From: an uncultured bacterium
GTDB taxonomy: Bacteria; Actinomycetota; Coriobacteriia; Coriobacteriales; Coriobacteriaceae
DNA length: 64,000 nt
Assembly: GCA_905216175.1 (NCBI GenBank)
Contig: CAJMSV010000001.1
Span: 1 to 64,000, forward strand
Reading direction: 5' to 3'
Shown here in pieces: positions 18,010-27,254 of the stretch (position 1 is its first letter; each line of letters opens with the position of its first letter). A program made the position numbers and the translations under genes. The notes below the pieces were generated by a model. It made no database searches, was not told where the DNA came from, and was given only the letters and a program-made list of their open reading frames with translations.

Positions 18010-19212
18010 TTAGGCCTGGAGCCAACGGGCGGTGTTGCGCTCGTCGAGGGCCTTGAGGGTAGCGGCGGGATCGGCAACCTTCTGCAGGAACATCATGGCT
18101 GCGATGGCGTACGGCTTGTAGCTTGCCTCCTTGTACATGCCCACGCGGTGCATGTCGAAGACGTCGGCGTTAACCTCGCCGTGCTCGCAGGAGACACCGG
18201 AGATGTCGGCGGGCAGCGGGTGCATAAAGATGGTGTCCTGGCCGTTGGCAGTCTTCTCCATGAGCTCGGTCGTGGAGCACCAGTCCTGATGGGTGGCGTT
18301 CTGGGCGAGCAGCTCCTTCTCGAGCGCAGCGATGCCGGCGTCGTCGCCCTCGGCGTACAGATTGGTACGCTTCTCCATGGCGGCAAACGGAGCCCAGCTC
18401 TTGGGGATCACGATGTCGGCGCCCTCGAAGGCCTCGGCCATGGTGTTGACCTGCTTAAAGGTGGTGCCGGACTCGGCGGCATAGCCCTTGGCGCGCTCGA
18501 CGACCTCGGGCATGAGGTCGTAGCCCTCGGGGTGGGCCAGGGTGACGTCCATGCCAAAGCGGGGCAGCAGGCTGATCAGCGACTGCGGGCAGGACAGCGG
18601 CTTGCCGTAAGAGGGCGAATAGGCCCAGGTGACGGCAACCTTCTTGCCCTTGAGGTTCTCAAGGCCGCCAAACTCGTTGATGAGGTAGAGCATGTCGGCA
18701 GAGGACTGCGTGGGGTGATCGGAGTCGGACTGCAGGGAGATGAGCGTGGGACGGTGATCCAGAACGCCGTCCTCGTAGGCCTGCTGGACAGACTCGGAGA
18801 CCTCGGCCATGTAGGCGTCGCCCTTACCGATGTACATGTCGTCGCGGATGCCGATGACGTCGGCCATGAAGGAGATCATGGTAGCGGTCTCGCGGACGGT
18901 CTCGCCGTGAGCGATCTGGGACTTCTTCTCGTCCAGGTCCTGCAGCTCAAGGCCGAGCAGGTTGGCGGCCTTAGAGAAGGAGAAGCGCGTACGGGTGGAG
19001 TTGTCGCGGAACAGCGAGACGGCCAGGCCCGAATCGAAGATCTTGGACGAAACGTTGTTCTCGCGCAGCTCGCGCAGAGCGTCGGCGACGATGTAGAGCG
19101 CCTTGAGCTCATCGGTGGTCTTATCCCAGGTGTGCAGGAATTCGCTGCCGTACATACCCTTAAAATCGAGGCCGTTCAGTTGCTCGACGAGCTCGGTAAA
19201 CTTAGCGTCCAT
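18010..19212 (-). CDS. ygeW: Knotted carbamoyltransferase YgeW
   Basis: 400 residues. Aspartate/ornithine carbamoyltransferase superfamily, with the carbamoyl-phosphate loop FRDNSTRTRFSFSKA near residue 73, DHPTQSSADML and the C-terminal IFMHPLPADI. YgeW proteins do not use the standard substrates; within ygeW-ygeX-ygeY clusters the role is thought to be phosphorolysis of a ureido intermediate from purine breakdown, saving carbamoyl phosphate. That role is from literature knowledge, not visible here. ATG 19212 starts MDAKFTELVEQL. A 200-base spacer with a GC-rich hairpin separates it from ygeY. Confidence 0.93.
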   Translation of the reverse strand: MDAKFTELVEQLNGLDFKGMYGSEFLHTWDKTTDELKALYIVADALRELRENNVSSKIFDSGLAVSLFRDNSTRTRFSFSKAANLLGLELQDLDEKKSQIAHGETVRETATMISFMADVIGIRDDMYIGKGDAYMAEVSESVQQAYEDGVLDHRPTLISLQSDSDHPTQSSADMLYLINEFGGLENLKGKKVAVTWAYSPSYGKPLSCPQSLISLLPRFGMDVTLAHPEGYDLMPEVVERAKGYAAESGTTFKQVNTMAEAFEGADIVIPKSWAPFAAMEKRTNLYAEGDDAGIAALEKELLAQNATHQDWCSTTELMEKTANGQDTIFMHPLPADISGVSCEHGEVNADVFDMHRVGMYKEASYKPYAIAAMMFLQKVADPAATLKALDERNTARWLQA

Positions 19213-19413
19213 GGAAATGTCCTTTCTAAAGATGAAACGATCGCAATGAGTAGATGTGTTCCGGCATGCGCGTGTGGCTAGAACATGCAGAGCACCATGA
19301 CGAGGACCCGCCACCGTTGAGGAAGCATGGGAGATAACGACCGCGGGCCCCAAGTCAACAGGGGGTGCCGGGGACACGAGCGGCCCCCGGCTCAACAAAA
19401 TAGAGGAATGGGC

Positions 19414-20799
19414 CTAATCGATCTTGTTGTTAGTCAGACCGGCGCGGAACAAGGATGCGTCGCCATCGGCCTGGCTCGGATCGTAGAGGTTCAGGGCAGC
19501 CACGTACATGGCGGCAGCGGTGACCAGGTCGTCCTTGTAGGTGACCTCGTTGGGAGCATGAGCCTGAGACTCGGCACCCGGGCCAAAGCCCACGCAGGGG
19601 ATGCCGTAGCGGCCCTGGATGGAGACGCAGTTCGTGGAGAAAGTCCACTTGTCGCACAGCGGGCGACCGGTGCGCTTGTCCATGCTGGGCTCACAGCCGA
19701 TGCGCTCGTCACCGAACATGGCCTTGTGGGCGTCGACGAGGGCCTTGACGTGCGGAGCGGTCTCCTTGTTGATCCACGTGGGGAAGTAAGCCTCGGTCTC
19801 GTAGACCTCGCCGGTCCAGGACGGACGGTCGTACATGTACATGGAGACCTTCACGTCGTCGCCGTACTTCTTGGCGGCCGGCAGGTTGCGGATCTCGTCC
19901 AGGCAGGACTCCCAGGTCTCGCCGGCGGTCATGCGACGGTCGATGGAGATGGCGCAGGAGTCAGCGACAGCGCAGCGGCTGGGGCTGGTGTAGAAGATCT
20001 GGCTGACGGTGCAGGTGCCGCGGCCCAGGAAGCGGGCATCCTCGAAGTGCTCGGGATTGTACTTGGGGTCGAGCATCTTGACGAGACCCTTGATGTCGGT
20101 CGACTCGTCGCAGCCGTTGTTGTTGAGGGCGCGGACGTCGGCGATGATGTCGGCCATCTTGTAAATGGCGTTGTCGCCGCGGTCGGGAGCGGAGCCGTGG
20201 CAGGAGGTGCCGTGAACGTCGACGCGGATCTCCATGCGGCCGCGGTGACCGCGGTAGATGCCGCCGTCGGTGGGCTCGGTGGAAATGACGAACTCGGGCT
20301 TAATGCCGTCCTTGTTGTAGATGTACTGCCAGCACATGCCGTCGCAGTCCTCTTCCTGGACGGTGCCGACGACCATGATCTTGTAGCCCTCGGGGATGAG
20401 GCCCATGTCCTTCATCATCTTGGCAGCGTAGGTAGCAGAAGCCATGCCGCCCTCCTGGTCGGAGCCGCCGCGGCCGTAGATGATCTCGTCGGTCTCGTAC
20501 CCCACAAAAGAATCGGCTAACCAGTTCTCGATATTTCCGATGCCGACGGTGTCGATGTGGGAGTCGATGGCGATGATCTTGTCGCCCTCGCCCATAAAGC
20601 CCATGACGTTGCCCAGACCGTCGACCTTGACCTCGTCATAGCCAAGGCTCTCCATCTCGGCCTTGATGCAGGCGACAACCTCACCCTCCTCGCAGGACTC
20701 AGAGGGATGGGAAATCATAGCGCGCAGGAAACGAGTCATATCAGCACGATGAGACTCAGCAGCAGCCTTGATAGCGTCGAAATCGAGTTCTTTAGCCAT
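19414..20799 (-). CDS. ygeY: YgeY family selenium metabolism-linked M20 hydrolase
   Basis: 461 residues. M20-type metallohydrolase. Metal ligands appear in [35 protein letters not shown] (catalytic Glu-Glu) and [29 protein letters not shown] is the dimerisation-domain start. The family is tied to ygeW/ygeX in purine clusters, where it is proposed to hydrolyse an N-carbamoyl or amide intermediate on the way to 2,3-diaminopropionate. It lies 74 bases after ygeX. Confidence 0.94.
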   Translation of the reverse strand: MAKELDFDAIKAAAESHRADMTRFLRAMISHPSESCEEGEVVACIKAEMESLGYDEVKVDGLGNVMGFMGEGDKIIAIDSHIDTVGIGNIENWLADSFVGYETDEIIYGRGGSDQEGGMASATYAAKMMKDMGLIPEGYKIMVVGTVQEEDCDGMCWQYIYNKDGIKPEFVISTEPTDGGIYRGHRGRMEIRVDVHGTSCHGSAPDRGDNAIYKMADIIADVRALNNNGCDESTDIKGLVKMLDPKYNPEHFEDARFLGRGTCTVSQIFYTSPSRCAVADSCAISIDRRMTAGETWESCLDEIRNLPAAKKYGDDVKVSMYMYDRPSWTGEVYETEAYFPTWINKETAPHVKALVDAHKAMFGDERIGCEPSMDKRTGRPLCDKWTFSTNCVSIQGRYGIPCVGFGPGAESQAHAPNEVTYKDDLVTAAAMYVAALNLYDPSQADGDASLFRAGLTNNKID

Positions 20800-20873
20800 T
20801 GTTCATAACCTTTCAAACGAAGGAATCTACCTGTGAGGTGGCGGAGCGATACCTATTTACTCCGCCCCAACGA

Positions 20874-22088
20874 TTAGCAAGTGGGATATTCGCCTTCCCA
20901 AACAATGCGGCGATACTGGTCGGGATCGGTGTCGCCCTCGGTGGAGAAGCAGAGCACGGAGCTCGTCTTGTCCAGGCCGATGAGTTCCTTGAGCTCGGCG
21001 TACTCGGGATCGAGCATGAGGGTCTCGACCAGGCCGGTGGTCACAGCGCCGGACTCGCCGGAGATGACGCGCGGGTCGCCCTTCTCGGGAGCGCCCAGGG
21101 TGCGCATGCCGCGAGCGGTGACCCAGTCGGGGCAGGACTCGTAGGCGGTGACGTGGGTGCGCAGGATATCCCAGCCCAGAATGTTGGGCTCGCCGCAGCA
21201 CAGACCGGCCAAGATGGAGGGCATGTCGCCGTCCCCGATGCGCGGATCGCCGTCGCCGGCGGCAGCGCCCTTGTACAGACAGGCGGCAGGCGCGCACTCA
21301 GCCACGACGAAGGTGGGCGGGTTATCGGGATACAGATTGGTGAAGTAGCCCACCACGGCGCCGGCGAGCGAACCCACGCCAGCCTGGACAAACACGTGCG
21401 TCGGGCGGTTGATGGCCATCTCGCGCAGCTGCTCGGCAGCCTCAGAAGCCATGGTGCCGTAACCCTCCATGATCCAGGACGGGATCTTCTCGTAGCCCTC
21501 CCAGGCGGTGTCCTGAACGATGACGCCGCGCTCGCAGGCGTCGGCCTCGGCGGCGGCCATGCGCACGCACTCGTCGTAGTTGACCTCTTCGATGGTCACC
21601 GTGGCGCCCTCGGCAGCGATGTTATCGAAGCGGGGCTTGGTGGAACCCTTGGGCATGTGCACGACGGCCTTCTGGCCGAGCTTGTTGGCAGCCCATGCCA
21701 CGCCGCGGCCATGGTTGCCGTCGGTGGCGGTAAAGAAGGTGGCCTGGCCAAAGTCCTTGGCAAGCTGATCGGAGGTCAGGTAATCGAAGGTGCACTCGGC
21801 AACGTCCTTGCCGGTCTCGTCGGCAATGTAGTTGGCCATGGCAAACGAGCCGCCCAGGACCTTAAAGGCGTTGAGGCCAAAGCGATAGCTCTCGTCCTTA
21901 ACGCACAGGTTGGACAGGCCCAGGCGCGCGGCCTGGCCGTCCAGGCGGGCAAGCGGGGTGACGGTATATTGAGGGAACGACTGGTGGAAGGCGCGGGCCT
22001 TCTTCACGTGGTCGAGGCTCATGATTCCCAAGTGCTTGTCATCGCTCTTGGGCATCGTGTTGCCCGCCCACTGGATCTTATCGGCCAT
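20874..22088 (-). CDS. ygeX: 2,3-Diaminopropionate ammonia-lyase
   Basis: 404 residues. PLP-dependent fold-type II enzyme converting 2,3-diaminopropionate to pyruvate and ammonia through an aminoacrylate intermediate. The Schiff-base lysine is in ESYRFGLNAFKVLGGSFA; FFTATDGNHGRGVAWAA contains the catalytic Asp and phosphate-contacting residues; VFVQAGVGSLAGAVVGY is the cofactor-binding Gly loop. It is first in the ygeX-ygeY-ygeW unit and divergent from the YheO-like regulator at 22366. RidA (45573-45950) would remove leaked enamine. Confidence 0.95.
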   Translation of the reverse strand: MADKIQWAGNTMPKSDDKHLGIMSLDHVKKARAFHQSFPQYTVTPLARLDGQAARLGLSNLCVKDESYRFGLNAFKVLGGSFAMANYIADETGKDVAECTFDYLTSDQLAKDFGQATFFTATDGNHGRGVAWAANKLGQKAVVHMPKGSTKPRFDNIAAEGATVTIEEVNYDECVRMAAAEADACERGVIVQDTAWEGYEKIPSWIMEGYGTMASEAAEQLREMAINRPTHVFVQAGVGSLAGAVVGYFTNLYPDNPPTFVVAECAPAACLYKGAAAGDGDPRIGDGDMPSILAGLCCGEPNILGWDILRTHVTAYESCPDWVTARGMRTLGAPEKGDPRVISGESGAVTTGLVETLMLDPEYAELKELIGLDKTSSVLCFSTEGDTDPDQYRRIVWEGEYPTC

Positions 22089-22180
22089 ACGGTGAACTCC
22101 TTAAGTCCTCTCTTGCCGGCCCCCGCATACGCGTTTCAGCCCATTCCCATTCATGCGACTGAACTTTTATGTGGATGCCA

Positions 22181-22249
22181 AACAAAAAGTTTGTTAGCAC
22201 TGTTCTATCACACTTTTTGATTGGCAAACCTAATAAATTGTTTGTTGCC
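22181..22249. promoter_or_regulatory. Two related dyads between ygeX and its divergent regulator
   Basis: The 277-base divergent region is AT-rich. It contains AACAAA-AAG-TTTGTT (22181-22195) and GGCAAAC...GTTTGTTGCC (22223-22249), two dyads built from the same AACAAAC/GTTTGTT half-site. Such paired sites between an operon and a divergent regulator are typical operators, presumably for the YheO-like protein at 22366. Binding is inferred. Confidence 0.5.
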
Positions 22250-22365
22250 GTAATCGGTACTTTTTCGCCGCCGAACGGTCATGAATTGCCTTGTTGATGG
22301 ATTTGTTTGCGAACAGATGTGGTTTATGGCAAAGTGTGCCCAAACTAATTTTTAGGAAGGCACCC

Positions 22366-23019
22366 ATGACCCCCGCACAGATTGAGTTTTACAAGCGCCT
22401 CGCACACGGCCTGGCGCTCCAATTTGGCCCCAACTGCGAAGTCGTCGTCCACGATCTGGAGACCGAGGACGTGGACCACTCCATCGTAGTGATCGAAAAC
22501 GGCCACGTCAGCGGGCGCAAACTGGGTGACGGCCCCAGCCATATTGTGTTTGAGTCCATGCACGAGGGCAGCACCGACGTACACGACCGCGAGCCGTACC
22601 TCACTAAAACCACCGATGGCAAGCTGCTCAAGTCCTCGACCATCTTTATCCGCAACGACGAAGGCAAGCCCGTCGGCATTTTGGGCATCAACTTTGACAT
22701 TACGCTTATGAAGGCTTTTGAGCGTTCGCTCGACGCCTTTACCGGCACCGGCGGCACGGGCTATACCGAGCCCGAGCCCATTACCAAGAACATCGGCGAC
22801 CTGCTCGAGGACCTGCTGCACGAGTGCGAGCAGTTTGTGGGCAAGCCCGCGGCACTCATGACCAAAGACGAGCGCATTCGTGCCATTGGCTACCTCGACC
22901 GTCGCGGCGCCTTCCTCATTTCCAAGTCGGGCGAGCGCGCCTGCGAGTTCTTTGGCATCTCCAAGTACAGCTTCTATAGCTACCTCAATGAGGCCAAGGC
23001 GGCGGCCGGCGACAAGTAG
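22366..23019 (+). CDS. YheO/DauR-like PAS-domain transcriptional regulator
   Basis: 217 residues. N-terminal YheO-like PAS domain (LALQFGPNCEVVVHDLETED, VIENGHVSGRKLGDGPSHIV, GILGINFDITLMKAF) and C-terminal helix-turn-helix (RIRAIGYLDRRGAFLISKSG, FFGISKYSFYSYLNEAK). DauR-type relatives control amino-acid racemase/dehydrogenase operons, so a small ligand from the ygeX pathway is likely. ATG at 22366 preceded by TAGGAAGG. A second protein with the same architecture is at 44804. Divergent from ygeX with dyads between. Confidence 0.86.
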   Translation: MTPAQIEFYKRLAHGLALQFGPNCEVVVHDLETEDVDHSIVVIENGHVSGRKLGDGPSHIVFESMHEGSTDVHDREPYLTKTTDGKLLKSSTIFIRNDEGKPVGILGINFDITLMKAFERSLDAFTGTGGTGYTEPEPITKNIGDLLEDLLHECEQFVGKPAALMTKDERIRAIGYLDRRGAFLISKSGERACEFFGISKYSFYSYLNEAKAAAGDK

Positions 23020-23142
23020 GCACTCGCCTGGATTGCCCCTCCCCTTTTGGGTGCGAGTTCTGGAAAGCACGAATCCAAGACCGGGCCGCTTGGGAAGTTC
23101 CATATAATCGATGTCATTAGTATTTCGAAAGGATGGAACAGA

Positions 23143-24129
23143 ATGGCGTTGAGCAAGGCATCATGCACCGGTCGCGGATTGATTCCGGCAATTGGTGGAC
23201 ATGTGCACCGCATGTTCGATGAGGGTGAAGACGACCTGTTTTCGCTAAGCCTTGACGACGTGATGGATGATCGCCCGTGGACCGCCGACGAACTCATGGG
23301 CGGCGGGGATCGCCCGTCAAGCCCCGATCCCACACTTGCGCCTAAGCCCGCATCTGCGCCGACTCCTGCGCAGTCGCCTGTTTCGACGCCCGCGCCTACG
23401 CCCGCACCCACTTCGGCGTCCACGCCCGCTCCCCGCCCCGCAAGCGACCCGTCCGAGACGGCGGCATTTCTCGCAGCAGCGACGCAGGGCAAATCGGCCG
23501 ACAGCACCGTTATGTACAGCGCCCAGCAGTTGCCTGTTCCTGCGGCACGCAAGCCTCCGGTCGCAAGGCTCGATGAGCCCGTTGCCCATCAGGTTGCCTA
23601 CGATTCCTGGGCTGCAGCCGATCTGGAAGAGACCTCTACCGGCATGCCGGCGCTCGACGTTCCAGTTAATCCGCTTTTTGCCGCCAACACGAGCGCCGCG
23701 GACTATGAGGGCGGTGCGGCATATTCCGATTATTCCGATGGCTATGCTGGCACCAGTCGCATCGAGACCGAGGATTATGGCACCGCCCCGAGCGATTATC
23801 TCAACGATCCGTACGCTGCCACGCGTGCACCGGAATATGACCCGGAGGCCGCGTCCGCACCGGCGTACACCAAAAGCACGGGCGAAGAACGCTTCGCCGA
23901 TTATTACGCCGAGGAAAAGGCGCTGCGTTTCTCGGAATTTCCGCAGGCAGTCAAGGTTGCATTTATCGCCATTGTCATTGCCCTGTTCGGCGTCATTGCG
24001 TTTGAGGGATTTCAGCTGTTCCGCGGCCCCACCCAAGCGGAGTCGGAGACCCAGCAAAAAGAGGACGATAACCAGTACCTGGACATCAACACCCTCAAGG
24101 GCGACCCCAACGATGGAGACGATGAGTAG
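23143..24129 (+). CDS. Unrecognised Pro/Ala-rich protein with one C-terminal membrane span
   Basis: 328 residues from ATG 23143 (AAAGGA upstream; an in-frame ATG at 23212, MFDEGEDDLFSL, is an alternative). Acidic N-terminus (DEGEDDLFSLSLDDVMDD), then a Pro/Ala/Thr/Ser linker of about 50 residues, a Tyr/Asp-rich low-complexity region, and near the C-terminus a single hydrophobic helix (VKVAFIAIVIALFGVIAF) followed by a short charged tail. No signal peptide, so probably a tail-anchored cytoplasmic-facing protein. No family recognised; it may be a Coriobacteriia-specific envelope protein. Confidence 0.7.
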   Translation: MALSKASCTGRGLIPAIGGHVHRMFDEGEDDLFSLSLDDVMDDRPWTADELMGGGDRPSSPDPTLAPKPASAPTPAQSPVSTPAPTPAPTSASTPAPRPASDPSETAAFLAAATQGKSADSTVMYSAQQLPVPAARKPPVARLDEPVAHQVAYDSWAAADLEETSTGMPALDVPVNPLFAANTSAADYEGGAAYSDYSDGYAGTSRIETEDYGTAPSDYLNDPYAATRAPEYDPEAASAPAYTKSTGEERFADYYAEEKALRFSEFPQAVKVAFIAIVIALFGVIAFEGFQLFRGPTQAESETQQKEDDNQYLDINTLKGDPNDGDDE

Positions 24130-24198
24130 CGGGAGCTGAAGGCGGCCGCAGGATCCCGCATCCAGCGCCGGCTTCTAAGTGCTGTTTTGTCATCCAGC

Positions 24199-24276
24199 CA
24201 CACTTTTCCGAAGTTTTAAGGTGCCTATTTCGACACTTTTCCGTACTTTTACACGGCTGATTTCGACACTTTTCCG
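24199..24276. repeat. Three copies of a CGACACTTTTCCG motif
   Basis: CACACTTTTCCG (24199-24210), TTTCGACACTTTTCCG (24228-24243) and TTTCGACACTTTTCCG (24261-24276) recur at about 33-base spacing. The wider gene-free gap 24130-24509 also has an 11-bp hairpin (24309-24338, CGCCATCCGCG stem) and the tandem repeat at 24349-24378. The role is unknown. Confidence 0.6.
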
Positions 24277-24348
24277 GATGAAAGCCGAATAATCACTTGG
24301 GAAACCAACGCCATCCGCGCGTCATTTCGCGGATGGCGCTTGATTTCT

Positions 24349-24378
24349 GTCCGTACACGTTGAGTCCGTACACGTTGA
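24349..24378. repeat. 15-bp perfect tandem duplication
   Basis: GTCCGTACACGTTGA occurs twice back to back (24349-24363 and 24364-24378), about 130 bases upstream of the small gene at 24510. It could be a slippage product or a paired regulator site. Confidence 0.7.
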
Positions 24379-24509
24379 TAGACTTCCTCTTGCCCGCAAG
24401 GAGCGGGCACGTTTTATCCAGAGTCGGGGTAGAGAGTTGGCTCCACGATCCCGACGCCAACCGGCCAAAAGGCACGGTGGCCCTGCCAACATCGATGAAA
24501 GGAGTCCGT

Positions 24510-24950
24510 ATGGACAATTTCTCTGTGCGCAGCGAGCGCAACTTCCACAACCTGGCAGCCAAGCCAAAACGAATGCATCTTCTGGACAAGCAGAACGGCT
24601 ACGCCTCGGCCATGGTCAAGAGCAGCCTCTCCCACCAGATGCGCTTTACCGTGCAGGCGCGCGAGAAAGAGCTCTACACCGCCGGCGACCCGCACGTACT
24701 GCAGATCAAGCTGCTTGGAGACGACTCGCGCGAGCTGTCTAGCTGGAAGCTGTTTGCCGACGGCACGTGCGTCGCAAGCGGTTCGGGTGACTTTGCCCGC
24801 GAGTGCTTCTGCGAGGGAGCTGAGGTGTTTCTGGACCTGTGTCGCGACGCCGTCGAGACTGCCGAGCTGTGCCAGTGGAGCGAGAGGGAGTACGAGCTGT
24901 TGGGTGCCGCGTGCGGGATTGCGGGGGGTGTAGGAACAGAAGCCTCATGA
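24510..24950 (+). CDS. Unrecognised small cytoplasmic protein
   Basis: 146 residues from the ATG at 24510, with AGGAG 5 bases upstream. No signal peptide or membrane span. The middle resembles a small beta-rich fold (MRFTVQAREKELYTAGDPHV, SSWKLFADGTCVASGSG); the C-terminal half carries several Cys and acidic residues (CFCEGAEVFLDLCRD). Codon usage is like the neighbours, so it looks like a real gene, but I cannot place it in a family. Confidence 0.55.
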   Translation: MDNFSVRSERNFHNLAAKPKRMHLLDKQNGYASAMVKSSLSHQMRFTVQAREKELYTAGDPHVLQIKLLGDDSRELSSWKLFADGTCVASGSGDFARECFCEGAEVFLDLCRDAVETAELCQWSEREYELLGAACGIAGGVGTEAS

Positions 24951-25257
24951 CGGTGGCCTCAGCTGGAATGACGTATCGCTCGATAAATGATCTCAACAAC
25001 GTAGCCGATGCGCCGCATTTCACCTCAAAGGCATTGAGCGATCAGGAGGCGTCCAGCATTTCTTTGATATCCCCAATTGATTGTTCCGAGAAAGTCTCTT
25101 CATGTCCTTATAATCGCCCTTACGAGAAACGTGGACGAGACAGGCGTCCATATGCCGTCTCTAAACTAACGAGCCGTTCGCGGAAAGAACATCTGGCTAG
25201 CATGGGCCAAAGATATACTGGTATCGCTGCAACAATTATGGAAGATCGGCACCACCA
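24951..25257. other. Gene-free leader upstream of the LAATG surface protein
   Basis: No supportable gene on either strand. The base composition is more AT-rich than the surroundings. TATAAT at 25109-25114 is a possible -10 for the gene at 25258, but no good -35 was found. Otherwise nothing recognised. Confidence 0.4.
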
Positions 25258-27072
25258 ATGACCTCCTTGAAATTCTCCAGGCGCTTCGCGCTTAGCCTGC
25301 TCGCCTCGCTGTCCGCCACCGTAGCGCTTGCTTTGCCCTCAACCGCCCTAGCCGCGTCGGACCCGAACCCGCCCAGCATCTCCAACGTGACGATATCCGC
25401 GACGACAGTCACGGCCGGCTCCACGCTGCATGTCGGCTATAGCGTCGATGACCCTGACGGGGTACGGTCCGTCACGCCCATAGTCGAAGTCCTTGTCGAA
25501 AACGATACCGGAGACCATGGAATCAGTTCCCGTCTCGCCTTCTCGTCGACCGGCAACACGACCGCGGGCTTCGATATCTCCACCTCCCCGAGCGACCGGC
25601 CCTGCAGGTACCGGATCATCGGCCTCGGCGTGACCGATAGTCTTGGATGGGTTACCGATGTCTACGACACGACGTATGCCGAGGAGAAGGGGCTCGACTG
25701 TCCGACCTTCACCACCGACCCCCTCGAGAATGAGGTGACCGAGGGACCCGAGGACCAAAACCCGCCGACCGTGTCCTCCGTGTCGCTCTCGCGCAGGGAG
25801 GACGCAACCGGTGACGACCTCCACATCTCTTGGACCGTCTCCGATGCCGACGGCGTTCGCTCCGTTTCCCCCATACTGCGGCAGGGCTGGGAGAATTCGG
25901 ACGACGGCTGCTCTGTTTCGTCAGCCTATTATCACGGAGGCTCGTCTATCGACGGGTTTGACCTCACATTCGACAGCAATAGGATCGGAAGGCACAGGCT
26001 GATCGGCCTTTCGGTCACCGATGGCCTAGGGTTCGAGACCGATGTGTACGAGAGTTCCTTCGCCTGGGCCAACGGCATTTCGGGCGCGACTTTCTCGGTT
26101 GGCGACCCGAGCGCGCTGTGCTACGAGGTGACCGGCAGCGCGATCGACCGGAACCCGCCCACGGTCTCGAACGTTTCCATCTCCGCGAAGAGGGTCCCCG
26201 TCGGCGGGATCCTCCGTATCTATTGCAATGTAGGCGACGCGGACGGCGTAAAGTCTGTCTCCCCGATCCTCGGCGACCCCGGCTATGTCGAGGACCCGAA
26301 CTCTTTAAAGACCCGCAAAACGTTGAGCTGCAGCTACGATGCGGCAAGGGGCTATATCGAAATCGAGTTCCCCACGTCGCTCTCGATGGGCTCGTTTGAA
26401 ATCCAAGCCCTCGCGGTCCTCGACAAGACGGGCCACGAGACCTTCGTCTACAGCTCCGCCTACGCCGAGCGTAACGGCAAGACCGGCGTTCAGACCTTTG
26501 ATGTCGACGACGCGGGGGACGTCACCTTCGACGTGACCGCTCCGCTGTATGCCGCCACCAAGGGCGACGGGCAGGCGTATGCAAAGGACGGCGAGGCCGG
26601 TCTGACCTTCCGCTTCAGCGGTCCTCTCGATGAGTTCACGCGTCTCCTCGTGGACGGAACAGAGGTCTCCGCCGAGAACTACACCGCAACCAGCGGCAGC
26701 ACGATTATCGAGCTCAGGCCGTCCTACCAGGACCCGCTCGCCGGCGGCGGACACACCGTCACGGCCGTCTGGAAGGACGGGACGGCGACCGATGCGTCCT
26801 TCACCGTGGAGGGGAAGGCCCAAGGGGAGCAGGCGGGCGGAAAGACCGACGTAGATTCACCCGGCGACAACAAAAGTGATCCTGCCACTCCTGAAAAGGA
26901 CGCCGACGAGGCGGCTACAAAAAAGTCGGGACGCACGACAGCCGATGAACCAAAGCTCGCTGCAACCGGCGACTCCACTTGGATGGCCAGCATCGCATTG
27001 GCCATGGCGGCCACGGCCTGCTTCACGGCAGCGAGAAGGCTTGAGCCCAAGCAGCATAAGCACGAACAGTAG
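25258..27072 (+). CDS. Sortase-anchored surface protein with three Ig-like repeats
   Basis: 604 residues. N-terminal signal peptide (SRRFALSLLASLSATVALAL, cleavage after STALAA). Three repeats of about 130 residues, each opening NPPxxSxVxxS and containing DADGVRSVSPIL or a close variant and ending in a TDVYxxxYA-type segment, indicate tandem Ig/bacterial-surface domains. A fourth beta-rich domain (about 440-530) precedes a Lys/Asp/Glu-rich linker. The C-terminus is LAATGD (567-572), a hydrophobic helix and a basic tail, the class-E-type LAXTG sorting signal. Probably an adhesin or substrate-binding wall protein. No sortase gene in the window. Confidence 0.8.
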   Translation: MTSLKFSRRFALSLLASLSATVALALPSTALAASDPNPPSISNVTISATTVTAGSTLHVGYSVDDPDGVRSVTPIVEVLVENDTGDHGISSRLAFSSTGNTTAGFDISTSPSDRPCRYRIIGLGVTDSLGWVTDVYDTTYAEEKGLDCPTFTTDPLENEVTEGPEDQNPPTVSSVSLSRREDATGDDLHISWTVSDADGVRSVSPILRQGWENSDDGCSVSSAYYHGGSSIDGFDLTFDSNRIGRHRLIGLSVTDGLGFETDVYESSFAWANGISGATFSVGDPSALCYEVTGSAIDRNPPTVSNVSISAKRVPVGGILRIYCNVGDADGVKSVSPILGDPGYVEDPNSLKTRKTLSCSYDAARGYIEIEFPTSLSMGSFEIQALAVLDKTGHETFVYSSAYAERNGKTGVQTFDVDDAGDVTFDVTAPLYAATKGDGQAYAKDGEAGLTFRFSGPLDEFTRLLVDGTEVSAENYTATSGSTIIELRPSYQDPLAGGGHTVTAVWKDGTATDASFTVEGKAQGEQAGGKTDVDSPGDNKSDPATPEKDADEAATKKSGRTTADEPKLAATGDSTWMASIALAMAATACFTAARRLEPKQHKHEQ

Positions 27073-27254
27073 CTCAAAGCGAACTCAACTGGGAAGGGCA
27101 GATGGATAGCCGTCCTTCTCTTATAATCAACCCAATCCGCTGAAATGCAATCAGTTAACGAGTTTCGCCAGACGCTCGGCCTCTACCCCGCTCTAGCAAG
27201 CCACCAGGCGATGAGATAATGCCCACGACTATCAACGTAAGCAAGGAGCGCGCT

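Noticed and set aside
24309..24338. Terminator after the protein ending at 24129
   Set aside because: The 11-bp stem is good but is followed by CTTGATTTC, not a T-run, and it lies 180 bases past the gene.
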